Below, one piece after another: positions 1-6,541 of a DNA stretch of 17,456 bases (the stretch's first letter is position 1; each line of letters begins with the position of its first letter). The stretch spans positions 1 to 17,456 of the forward strand of contig JAEZOA010000158.1 of NCBI GenBank assembly GCA_023441625.1, written 5' to 3'. Source of the DNA: Bacillota bacterium (GTDB lineage Bacteria; Bacillota; Clostridia; Acetivibrionales; DSM-1351). The notes below the pieces were generated by a model. That model saw only the letters and a list, made by a program, of their open reading frames with translations, had not been told where the DNA came from and ran no database searches. Made by a program: the position numbers and the translations under genes.

Positions 1-75
1 TGTCACCACATTAACCCCAGCTTTAATAGCGCCAAAGGCTATTGCCTCGTTACCCATAAGTAATTTTTTTTTCAT
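1..75 (-). CDS. iorA: Indolepyruvate:ferredoxin oxidoreductase alpha subunit, N-terminal fragment
   Basis: The 25 visible codons begin at the ATG at 73-75 and run off the left edge. They encode an N-terminus containing LLMGNEAIAFGAIKAGVNVV, which matches the conserved opening of IorA-type thiamine-diphosphate oxidoreductases (family form roughly GNEAIARGAxEAGV). Known role of the family: with IorB it oxidatively decarboxylates arylpyruvates derived from aromatic amino acids to aryl-acetyl-CoA, reducing ferredoxin in the cytoplasm of anaerobes. A strong GGAGG (82-86, minus) lies 6 nt upstream of the ATG and fixes the start. That same GGAGG can be sequestered in a leader hairpin, annotated separately. 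The residue before Gly is Phe where Arg is common. Only the N-terminus is visible, so catalytic domains cannot be checked; another member of the 2-oxoacid:ferredoxin oxidoreductase superfamily is possible but less likely. Confidence 0.75.
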   Translation of the reverse strand, partial: MKKKLLMGNEAIAFGAIKAGVNVVT

Positions 76-80
76 ACTAA

Positions 81-131
81 ACCTCCACGCCAACTTTTGG
101 CTAAAATAATAATGAAATTTATCGTGGAGGT
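81..131 (-). promoter_or_regulatory. Leader hairpin that would sequester the iorA ribosome binding site
   Basis: In the minus-strand transcript ACCTCCACG (123-131) is the exact complement of CGTGGAGGT (81-89), which contains the iorA Shine-Dalgarno. The two 9-nt arms are separated by 33 nt. The loop holds a second, smaller palindrome, GCCAA/TTGGC (89-93 and 97-101), which overlaps the arm by one base and so could compete with it. Pairing would hide the SD from the ribosome. I see no recognisable riboswitch or T-box consensus, so any ligand is unknown. Confidence 0.45.
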
Positions 132-400
132 ACGCGATCAAGTTATAACTGCATTTTAATTCCTTCACGCTAACCCCCTAAACCTAATTGCCATAAAAAT
201 ATAATTATAAACCTTTCCTTTATGAACTAAATATATATAAAGGATGTGAATTTACTTTTCTATAAACTTTCATAAAATATAATACCATGCAACACTAATA
301 AAAGCCCACATAATAAAAATTATAACATATTTTTTTATACATTTTAATAACAACTTTTACATAAGATTTTTTCCACCAGATTAATAGCTTCCTTTTTAAA
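132..400. other. AT-rich intergenic region, no gene recognised
   Basis: This stretch lies upstream of iorA (minus) and downstream of the ABC-F terminator (also minus). It must contain the iorA promoter, but no convincing -35/-10 pair stands out among many TATA-like runs (for example around 199-240). I saw no open frame with a ribosome binding site on either strand. Confidence 0.5.
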
Positions 401-433
401 GAAAAATAAAAGCAACCTCCGAAGAAGCTGCTT
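401..433 (-). terminator. Rho-independent terminator of the ABC-F gene
   Basis: The minus-strand RNA forms a 10-bp stem (424-433 with 410-419, including two G-U pairs) closed by a UUCG tetraloop (420-423), followed by a U-rich tract (complement of 401-409). The G-U pairs would be A-C mismatches on the other strand, so the hairpin is built for minus-strand transcription. It ends the 555-2111 gene after a 3' untranslated region of about 120 nt. Confidence 0.85.
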
Positions 434-554
434 CTAGTGTATAATTCAAATATGATGAAACAATTAGTAAAAAGGAATATTAACTAGCGGAGCAGCATCA
501 ACAAACTAAACAGGAAAACATGGCAAACTCTATCCTTCATTGTGAATTTAAGTC

Positions 555-2111
555 TTACACAATTTTAGTTGTCCAGCTTTCCACATTCCATACCTCAGTA
601 ACCCAATCTTCATAGAATTCAGGTTCATGGCATACTATAAGCACAGTGCCTTTAAACTCTTTCAATGCCCTTTTTAGTTCATCCTTTGCAGCAACATCCA
701 AATGATTTGTAGGTTCATCTAGTATCAGCCAATTAACATCCTTCAGCATCAGCTTGCATAGTCGTACCTTGGCATTTTCACCACCACTGAGTACCATCAT
801 TTGGCTGGTAATATGTTCAGCCGTCAAACCACATTTAGCTAGTGCACCACGCACCTCTGCATTTGACATTCCAGGATAGTCGTGCCAAATCTCCTCTAAT
901 GCAGTATTGCTGTTAAAGCGTTCACCTTCTTGCTCAAAGTAACCAGGATACAAATAATCATCTAGCTTGACCTTTCCACTAAAAGGTTTTTGTATTCCCA
1001 ACAGCGTCTTTAGCAGAGTAGACTTACCCAATCCATTTACACCTTTAATTGCAACCTTCTGCCCACGCTCTAGTGCAATGTTCAGAGTGCCTGTTAAAGC
1101 CGATTCATAACCAATAATCAAATTATGGGTTTGGAATATAAATCGTCCTGGTGCGCGAGCCTCCTTAAACTTAAATATAGGTTTAATTTTTTCTTGAACT
1201 TTATTAATAATATCCATTTTATCTAGCTTTTTTTGTCTACTCTTTGCCATATTGGCGGTAGCAGCTCTAGCCTTATTTCTTGCAACAAAATCTTCAAGCT
1301 TCTCAATTTCCTTTTGTTGCTTTTCATATGCCTGCTGAATTTGTTGCTTTGAGAGCTGATACATTCTCTGAAATTCATCATAATTTCCTGCATACCTGGT
1401 AAGTATTGAATTCTCCACATGATAGATTACATTAACAACATCATTTAAAAACGGAATGTCATGGGATACTAGAATAAAAGCATTTTCATAGTTTTTAAGA
1501 TAGTTTTTTAGCCAAATAATATGGTTCTCATCAAGAAAGTTTGTAGGCTCGTCTAAAATCATTATCATTGGACTTTGTAATAAAAGTTTTGTAAGCAATA
1601 CTTTGGTTCTCTGTCCTCCACTCAGGTTGGAAACATCGGTTTCAAGGCCAATATCTCCTAACCCCAGACCATTTGCAACCTCATCAATCTTTGAGTCAAG
1701 AGTATAAAATCCACTGTGATCTAGCTCGTTTTGAATTTCTCCTACATCCTCCATCATAGCATTTATTTCACTCTCTGTTGCATCGCCCATTTTTTCATAT
1801 ATTTCAAGCATTTCCTTTTCAAGATTAAACATATGTTGAAAAGCCTCTCTCAAGGTATCTCGAATAGTCTTACCCGGCGCAAGCACAGTATGCTGGTCCA
1901 AGTATCCAGTAGTAATTCTGTTACACCATTCAACCTTACCCTCATCAGGCATTAATTTTCCTGTAATTATATTTAAAAATGTTGATTTACCTTCTCCATT
2001 TGCACCTACAAGCCCTACATGCTCACCTTTTAGTAATCTAAAGGAAGCATCCTCCAATATCTTCCTGCCACCAAAACCATGGCTAACATTTTCTACTGTC
2101 AATATACTCAT
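555..2111 (-). CDS. ABC-F family ATPase, ribosome-associated (translation factor or antibiotic resistance type)
   Basis: The 518-residue protein has two ABC ATPase domains and no membrane segments, the ABC-F layout. Domain 1: Walker A GANGEGKST (36-44), signature LSGGQ (163-167), Walker B with catalytic Glu in MILDEPT (184-190) and switch His in SHD (216-218). The connecting linker at about 245-315 is Gln/Lys/Glu-rich and helical, matching the P-site tRNA interaction motif of the family. Domain 2: GVNGLGKST (357-365), LSGGE (441-445), LILDEPTNHLD (462-472), with VCHEPEF in place of the usual VSHDRxF at the switch. ABC-F proteins bind the ribosomal E site; some dislodge peptidyl-transferase-centre antibiotics. 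The N-terminus (MSILTVENVSHGFG) resembles clostridial ABC-F proteins of the CplR kind from memory, so a resistance role is possible but unproven. GGAGG at 2122-2126 supports the ATG start. The gene stands alone between a promoter-like region and its own terminator. Confidence 0.93.
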   Translation of the reverse strand: MSILTVENVSHGFGGRKILEDASFRLLKGEHVGLVGANGEGKSTFLNIITGKLMPDEGKVEWCNRITTGYLDQHTVLAPGKTIRDTLREAFQHMFNLEKEMLEIYEKMGDATESEINAMMEDVGEIQNELDHSGFYTLDSKIDEVANGLGLGDIGLETDVSNLSGGQRTKVLLTKLLLQSPMIMILDEPTNFLDENHIIWLKNYLKNYENAFILVSHDIPFLNDVVNVIYHVENSILTRYAGNYDEFQRMYQLSKQQIQQAYEKQQKEIEKLEDFVARNKARAATANMAKSRQKKLDKMDIINKVQEKIKPIFKFKEARAPGRFIFQTHNLIIGYESALTGTLNIALERGQKVAIKGVNGLGKSTLLKTLLGIQKPFSGKVKLDDYLYPGYFEQEGERFNSNTALEEIWHDYPGMSNAEVRGALAKCGLTAEHITSQMMVLSGGENAKVRLCKLMLKDVNWLILDEPTNHLDVAAKDELKRALKEFKGTVLIVCHEPEFYEDWVTEVWNVESWTTKIV

Positions 2112-2144
2112 TACTATTTGGCCTCCACTATTTTTTAAAGCAAT

Positions 2145-2183
2145 ATTATAATTATACTAATTTATTAAATATAGTAAAGTCAA
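2145..2183 (-). promoter_or_regulatory. Probable promoter of the ABC-F gene
   Basis: On the minus strand a near-consensus -35 TTGACT (2178-2183) is followed by TATAAT copies at 2151-2156 and 2145-2150. The spacer from TTGACT to the nearer TATAAT is 21 nt, too long, so the true pairing may be TTGACT with TAGTAT (18 nt) or TTTACT with TATAAT (16 nt). The leader would be about 30 nt, with no obvious attenuator such as those found ahead of some ABC-F resistance genes. Confidence 0.45.
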
Positions 2184-2217
2184 TTTTTTATATAGTTGAT
2201 TTTTAATCTTCATAAAG

Positions 2218-2246
2218 TTGAAAGAGCTAATAAAATAATGTAATAT
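2218..2246 (+). promoter_or_regulatory. Probable promoter of the dcd-HAD pair
   Basis: TTGAAA (2218-2223) and TAATAT (2241-2246) are separated by 17 nt. The -35 matches five of six and the -10 four of six consensus positions. Transcription would begin near 2253, about 48 nt before the ATG, which is preceded by a strong GGGGGA (2287-2292). Confidence 0.5.
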
Positions 2247-2300
2247 TGTTGGTATATGGAATTTATTTATATGCCACTTTTGATTTGGGGGATTTAAAAA

Positions 2301-2834
2301 ATGATATTATCTGGTCTGGAAATAAAAAAACACGTTGGTAAGGAAATTATTATTGAACCATACAACGAAGAAAATCTTAATCCAAACAGCTACAATTTAA
2401 AACTTCACAATGAGCTTTTAATTTACGAAGAAGATATTCTTGATATGAAAAAGCCGAATAAAACAAAGAGCATCATTATTCCTGAGGAGGGTTTAGTACT
2501 TGAACCAGGAAATCTTTATCTAGGAAGAACATTGGAATATACAAAGACAGAGAAATTTGTTCCTATGCTTGAGGGGAGATCATCTATTGGTAGGTTGGGA
2601 TTATATGTACATGTAACAGCTGGGTTTGGAGATGTAGGCTTTAGCGGCTTCTGGACTTTGGAGATTCAGTGTATTCAGCCTGTCAGGATATATGCTGGCG
2701 TTGAAATCTGTCAGATATATTACCATTCTCTTCAAGGTGAATATCAGAAGTATGTCAGTGGTAAATATCAGAATAATACTGGAATTCAGCCAAGCTTGCT
2801 ATATAGGGATTTTGAAGGGGTCAAAAATGAGTAG
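2301..2834 (+). CDS. dcd: dCTP deaminase family protein (possibly bifunctional dCTP deaminase/dUTPase)
   Basis: The 177-residue protein belongs to the trimeric dUTPase/dCTP deaminase fold. The diagnostic block is EGRSSIGRLG (91-100), then HVTAGFGDVGFSG (104-116) and TLEI with the likely catalytic Glu121. The C-terminal GKYQNNTGIQPS (154-165) corresponds to the segment that closes over the nucleotide triphosphate. Known role: deaminates dCTP to dUTP, or directly to dUMP in bifunctional forms, feeding thymidylate synthesis. The AGFxDxGF wording resembles bifunctional archaeal and mycobacterial enzymes more than the E. coli AHRIDPGW form, but this alone does not prove bifunctionality. ATG at 2301 is set by GGGGGA 8 nt upstream. 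The stop overlaps the ATG of the HAD gene by 8 bp, so the two are translationally coupled. Confidence 0.88.
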   Translation: MILSGLEIKKHVGKEIIIEPYNEENLNPNSYNLKLHNELLIYEEDILDMKKPNKTKSIIIPEEGLVLEPGNLYLGRTLEYTKTEKFVPMLEGRSSIGRLGLYVHVTAGFGDVGFSGFWTLEIQCIQPVRIYAGVEICQIYYHSLQGEYQKYVSGKYQNNTGIQPSLLYRDFEGVKNE

Positions 2835-3492
2835 ATATAAGTATATTATTTGGGATTGGAATGGCACGCTGTTAGACGATTTGGATATATGCATAAATGT
2901 GATGAATGAAATGCTTAATAAGCGTAGCTTACCTCTATTGGACTCTGACAGATATAAAGAAATTATAGAATTTCCTATTGTCAATTATTATAGAAAGCTA
3001 GGCTTTGATTTTTCAGTTGAGTCATTTGAGGTACTTGCTATTGAATATATTTCGAAATATCAGAAGGATAGCCTGCATGCTAATTTAAATAAAGATGCCA
3101 TTGAGATATTAAAATGCATACAAGCTGGAGGAATTGAACAGGTGATATTATCAGCCTCTCAAATAGACAATCTTGTGGAGCAGGTGAACCATTTTAAAAT
3201 TGATAGCTACTTCAAAAGCCTAATTGGACTTGAAAACTGTCATGCTGTAAGCAAAATCTCGGCAGGCAAAAGCTGGCTTCAAAAAATGGATGTTAATAAT
3301 AAAGAGGTACTTTTAATTGGAGATACCTCTCATGATTTTCAAACTGCAAAGGAATTAGGCTGTGATTGTCTACTGATTGCTATAGGACATGAATGCAAAA
3401 ACAAACTGATAGCTCATGGAGTTCCAGTTATTGATGATTTACAAACTGTCAAAGCATATTTAAACTTAGAGGCAAGTAATGAAAAGCAGTGA
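2827..3492 (+). CDS. HAD superfamily hydrolase (phosphoglycolate phosphatase-like)
   Basis: I chose the ATG at 2827 (221 residues). It is preceded by GAAGGGG and gives the normal HAD N-terminus; a longer frame from 2692 would only re-read dcd. Motif I is D10-W-N-G-T14, with the nucleophile Asp present but the usual second Asp (acid/base) replaced by Asn, a known variant in many clostridial HAD proteins. Motif II is the Ser in ILSAS, motif III probably the Lys in AGKSW, and motif IV is LLIGDTSHDF. The helical cap between motifs I and II is of the C1 (PGP/beta-PGM) type. Predicted cytoplasmic phosphatase. The overlap with dcd suggests a nucleotide or phosphate-ester clean-up role, but the substrate is unknown. 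The stop lies only 3-4 bp before the large foldback element. Confidence 0.85.
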   Translation: MSRYKYIIWDWNGTLLDDLDICINVMNEMLNKRSLPLLDSDRYKEIIEFPIVNYYRKLGFDFSVESFEVLAIEYISKYQKDSLHANLNKDAIEILKCIQAGGIEQVILSASQIDNLVEQVNHFKIDSYFKSLIGLENCHAVSKISAGKSWLQKMDVNNKEVLLIGDTSHDFQTAKELGCDCLLIAIGHECKNKLIAHGVPVIDDLQTVKAYLNLEASNEKQ

Positions 3493-3495
3493 AAA

Positions 3496-3830
3496 AGGGG
3501 CTGTTGCAATACAGAATACAATATACGAGAAAAACTTTTTGTTTAATAGTACGTGAGTACAACTTATATCAATGGGAAGCTCAGTTAAAAGTAATTGTTG
3601 AAATTGTAGGTGAAACATAAGTGTTTTTGCCGTCAAAGCGACAGGACGTCACTTTGAGCAGCAACCCGAGACACGATGTCGAGTGTTCTGCGACGGCAAA
3701 ACCGCTTGTGGTGAACCAGACTATTTCAGCAATTACTTTGGGAGCAATCCATTGATATAAGTTTGTACGGAAGTACTATTTAAACATAATCTTTTAGCTT
3801 TATTGTATCCATACTTTTACAACATCCCCT
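3496..3830. repeat. 335-bp foldback element with 138-nt imperfect arms (MITE-like or structured RNA)
   Basis: Arm 3497-3634 is the imperfect reverse complement of 3692-3829. Matching blocks include GGGG-TGTTG at the tips, AACTTATATCAATGG (3561-3575 with 3749-3763), AAAGTAATTG, and TTTTGCCGTC at the inner end. The element fills almost all of the space between the convergent HAD (stop 3492) and flotillin (stop 3842) genes. I see no open frame in it. Tips read AGGGG/CCCCT. Flanks are A-rich, so a target-site duplication cannot be called. It could be a non-autonomous transposon (MITE), a two-way terminator or a non-coding RNA. Confidence 0.8.
3629..3697. other. GC-rich three-way-junction core of the foldback element
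   Basis: Closing stem GCCGTC/GACGGC (3629-3634 with 3692-3697) encloses two hairpins. Hairpin A is AAAGCGAC/GTCACTTT (3635-3642 with 3648-3655, one wobble), loop AGGAC. Hairpin B has GCAG/CTGC (3658-3661 with 3688-3691) around GACA/TGTC (3670-3673 with 3677-3680), loop CGA. The core is clearly richer in G+C than its surroundings. Confidence 0.6.
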
Positions 3831-3841
3831 AAATATATCTA

Positions 3842-5275
3842 TTAAACTTCTTCATTCTTTATTTCTTCTGGCTTAGCTATCCCAGTCTTTTTTAACAAAT
3901 CCAAAACATTCAGACCAGTTATTGCTTCTACACTTTCTGGAAGCTGTGAAATTATGTCGGTTACATATCCTGTAACCTTGGCTGCGCCTTTTGCTTCACC
4001 ACTGTTGCCATTGTCAACAATAACAATTTTTTCAGTCTTAGCAAGTGGGCTTGCTATTGCGTTTGCAATCTCAGGAAGCTTTTCAATTATCATTTGAGTA
4101 ACAGCCGCATCATTATACAACTTGAAGGCTTCTGCTTTCTTAGCCATGGCGGATGCCTCAGCCTCACCCTTTGCCTTTATAATCTCTACCTCAGCCATAC
4201 CTTCTGCTCTCTTTGCCTTTGCTTTAGCTTCACCCTCCATCTCTATAGCACGGGATCTTGCCTCTGCAGCTGCAACTTCTCTGTACTTGCTAGCATCAGC
4301 AACCTTGGTAGCTTGATAATTATCTGCATCAGCTTGCTTTCTAATAGTAGCTTCGAGTTCTTTTTCTTTTCTAAGAGCTTCTTGCTCAGCAAGTTCTATT
4401 TCTTTCTGTTTCTTTGTTATCTCAACCTGCATTGCAGTCTCAGCAACTTCTTTTTTAACAATATTTGCTTGTATTTCGTAAGCAAGGTCGGCATCAGCCT
4501 TTGCTGTTTGTTGATCCTTGTTATAGGACTGAACTTTGAGTTCTTTATTTTTGTTTTCTTCTGCAATCCTTGTTTCAGACTGTATTCTAGCAGCTTCACC
4601 TTCACGATTAGCCTCAGCAGTCTTAACCTTTGTTTCCTTAGTTGCTTCTGCCTCTGCAATTTGAGCGTCTCTCTTTACCTCTGCAATTCTAGGCTTTCCA
4701 AGTGCTTCTAGGTACCCATTCTTATCTGATATATCCTTAATGGTTAATACCTTCAGCTCAAGGCCCATACTCTGCAATTCAGTTGCTGCAACGCCTTGAA
4801 CATGAGATGCAAAAGTCTCTCTATCTCTGTAAATTGTCTCAACAGTCATTTTTGATACAATTTCACGAAGTTTACCTTCAAGCACCTGTTGAGTAGTTTT
4901 TGCAATAATACCTACCATATAATCCAAACCTTTTGAGGTGTTAAACTGTTCTGCTGCAGATAATATAGACTCTCTGTCTGATTTAACCTTTACAACCGCT
5001 ACTCCATCAGCGACAATTCCAACACCCTGTGATGTAAGTGCACCATCAATTCGAATATCTATTTGCATGTTTTCCAAAGAAATAACGTCCATTCTTTCCA
5101 ACATAGGAACGACTATTCCACCGCCACCTGTAATAACTCTTCTTCCCCTAAAACCAGTAACTACTAGTGCTTTGTCCTGTGGTACCTTCTTGTACATGTT
5201 GATTAAACTAAAAATTAAAATAATAAGAACTACTACAATTAATGCGGGTACTAAATAAGCTGAATATTCTCCCAT
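3842..5275 (-). CDS. floT: Flotillin (SPFH/band 7 domain membrane scaffold)
   Basis: The 477-residue protein has one N-terminal membrane segment (about 7-27), an SPFH domain (about 28-190) beginning VPQDKALVVTGFRGRR, and a long Ala/Glu/Lys-rich coiled coil (about 195-400) with many AEA repeats. The hydrophobic C-terminal tail runs from about 400 to 477. Length and order match Bacillus FloT/YuaG (about 500 residues). Flotillins oligomerise on the inner face of the membrane, organise fluid microdomains and affect assembly of membrane complexes. The start ATG (5273-5275) follows AAGGAG (5285-5290). It lies 25 bp downstream of the NfeD-like gene in the same direction, the conserved yuaF-yuaG arrangement. 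The high Ala/Glu codon bias makes long antisense open frames that I do not regard as genes. No U-rich terminator follows the stop; the foldback element begins 12 bp beyond it. Confidence 0.93.
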   Translation of the reverse strand: MGEYSAYLVPALIVVVLIILIFSLINMYKKVPQDKALVVTGFRGRRVITGGGGIVVPMLERMDVISLENMQIDIRIDGALTSQGVGIVADGVAVVKVKSDRESILSAAEQFNTSKGLDYMVGIIAKTTQQVLEGKLREIVSKMTVETIYRDRETFASHVQGVAATELQSMGLELKVLTIKDISDKNGYLEALGKPRIAEVKRDAQIAEAEATKETKVKTAEANREGEAARIQSETRIAEENKNKELKVQSYNKDQQTAKADADLAYEIQANIVKKEVAETAMQVEITKKQKEIELAEQEALRKEKELEATIRKQADADNYQATKVADASKYREVAAAEARSRAIEMEGEAKAKAKRAEGMAEVEIIKAKGEAEASAMAKKAEAFKLYNDAAVTQMIIEKLPEIANAIASPLAKTEKIVIVDNGNSGEAKGAAKVTGYVTDIISQLPESVEAITGLNVLDLLKKTGIAKPEEIKNEEV

Positions 5276-5300
5276 TCTAAACTCTCCTTTTCATTTTATA

Positions 5301-6041
5301 TTAATTTAAAATACTCGATACTTCACTAATGTAAAATACATTGTCCTCTATCTTGCATATAACTACCTTTTCACCTTGTTTGACAGCATTTTGTTCAATA
5401 TGCTTTGCAGGTGCAGTGAACCTAATAGAATTCACAGTGTACTGAATAGTGCCAAAACCATTGGTTAGTATATCAGTTGTAACCTCTGCCAATGTTCCAA
5501 TTAACGCTCCTCTAGGAACATCTGAAGTATTTTCACTTCTATAAAGAGGTTTTGCAACAAACTTATACAATAGAGTTGAAACAATTATTCCAGAGGCTGC
5601 TGCAACAACGAAAATAATGACACTTTTCCATTTAAAATAGTTTATTCCCATTATTCCCATTCCACCAAAAACAGTTAAAAAAGATACTGCCACTATTGGA
5701 TTTAATATTAATAAAAACCACGATAACACATTATGAGATGCCCCTGAATGTCCCTCTGCAGAATGTCCATTCTGTCCATCAACATTACCAACCTGACTTG
5801 CATCAGCACCATGACTTGCATGAAAATTTCCCGGATGTGGTATGTGTATAGCGTTTGTGTTAGCCTGCACGCCATGATCTACATTTCCTACATCCACATG
5901 TCCATGATCACCAATATGTCCATCCATGCTGCCACCAATATCTCCATGTGAGTGTAATCCACCTGTAATACCACTAATTATTAAAGAAACAAAAGTATAA
6001 AAAACACCAACTAAAAAAACAACTATATAAAAATATGACAT
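5301..6041 (-). CDS. NfeD-like membrane protein with His-rich loop, flotillin partner
   Basis: This 246-residue protein has TM1 at about 5-27, a loop 28-105, TM2 about 106-128, TM3 about 138-160, and a C-terminal domain about 168-246 with the beta-rich pattern of the NfeD OB-fold (GALIGTLAEVTTD, then NGFGTIQY). NfeD proteins are encoded beside flotillins and are thought to act with them; YuaF of B. subtilis is the model. Unusual here is the loop. It carries 13 His between residues 30 and 103, mixed with Gly and Asp (for example GHIGDHGH at 41-48), resembling a metal-binding region. With three membrane segments the loop and the OB domain should lie on the same side, which I cannot assign. Start ATG 6039-6041 follows AAAGGGGG. 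It is the first gene of the two-gene operon and has a promoter at 6108-6136. Confidence 0.85.
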   Translation of the reverse strand: MSYFYIVVFLVGVFYTFVSLIISGITGGLHSHGDIGGSMDGHIGDHGHVDVGNVDHGVQANTNAIHIPHPGNFHASHGADASQVGNVDGQNGHSAEGHSGASHNVLSWFLLILNPIVAVSFLTVFGGMGIMGINYFKWKSVIIFVVAAASGIIVSTLLYKFVAKPLYRSENTSDVPRGALIGTLAEVTTDILTNGFGTIQYTVNSIRFTAPAKHIEQNAVKQGEKVVICKIEDNVFYISEVSSILN

Positions 6042-6107
6042 GTCGTACCCCCTTTCGCTAAACTATGTGAATTAATTGTAATTACAAATATTTACCACAT
6101 GTCTAGT

Positions 6108-6136
6108 ATTATAATCAATATTACTATGTTTCACAA
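6108..6136 (-). promoter_or_regulatory. Promoter of the NfeD-flotillin operon
   Basis: On the minus strand TTGTGA (6131-6136) is followed after exactly 17 nt by a perfect TATAAT (6108-6113). Transcription would start near 6100, giving a leader of about 60 nt. The -35 matches four of six consensus bases. There are further TATAAT-like runs at 6155-6180, but without as good a -35. Confidence 0.6.
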
Positions 6137-6421
6137 GGACTACCACAGCTCATGTATATTATAATTATACTATAATATGCTGCTAAAATCATAGAAATTA
6201 TAAAAATATCACGTTAATACTATTATCGTCGTTTCTCTTCGTTTTTCGGGCTAGTCCATTTATCATACACATTAATCCCTCTACCATAAACTTATTTATT
6301 TTTTTACAATTATGTTTACTCTGTTACATTATGTGCACATATGTTATATGCTTTGAACCGTTTTTCCATATACTAATCTCTCAACCAAGTAAGCATCTTC
6401 ACTGAAACACTATCAAAACTA
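6137..6421. other. AT-rich intergenic region, no gene recognised
   Basis: This is the rest of the gap between the NfeD-like operon and the decaying island. It holds scattered TATA-like runs and a short less AT-rich patch near 6225-6260, but no open frame with a ribosome binding site and no clear repeat. Confidence 0.5.
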
Positions 6422-6463
6422 AAAGATCTGACCTCTACCTTTTTTTTTGGAAATCAGATCTTT
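6422..6463 (-). terminator. Terminator-like hairpin ending the 6542-6931 unit
   Basis: AAAGATCTGA (6422-6431) and TCAGATCTTT (6454-6463) form a perfect 10-bp stem with a 22-nt loop. Read on the minus strand, the second arm runs into TTTTAGTTTTGA, a moderate U-rich tail. It lies about 80 nt past the stop of the interrupted gene at 6542. The large loop, with an A9 run in minus-strand RNA, makes it weaker than a classical terminator. Confidence 0.55.
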
Positions 6464-6541
6464 ATTATAATTTTGTATTTAGTCTTATCAACTTTAATAT
6501 ATCCTTAAGTACTCTGTTATTCTATCTTCATAAAACACTGC

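Noticed and set aside
76..240. T-box or other known riboswitch ahead of iorA.
   Set aside because: No T-box antiterminator consensus and no recognised aptamer core; only SD/anti-SD pairing is supported.
2692..2826. A 45-codon N-terminal extension of the HAD protein.
   Set aside because: It only re-reads dcd in another frame; the ATG at 2827 has a ribosome binding site and gives the normal HAD N-terminus.
3496..3830. Integron attC site as explanation of the long imperfect inverted repeat.
   Set aside because: I see no GTTRRRY/RYYYAAC core sites, the length is far above usual attC sites, and no integrase or cassette array is present.
4094..4711. 205-residue plus-strand open frame inside the flotillin gene.
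   Set aside because: It is an antisense product of the Ala/Glu-rich coiled-coil coding sequence; it is Ser/Leu/Cys-rich, lacks family features, and the minus-strand flotillin is unambiguous.
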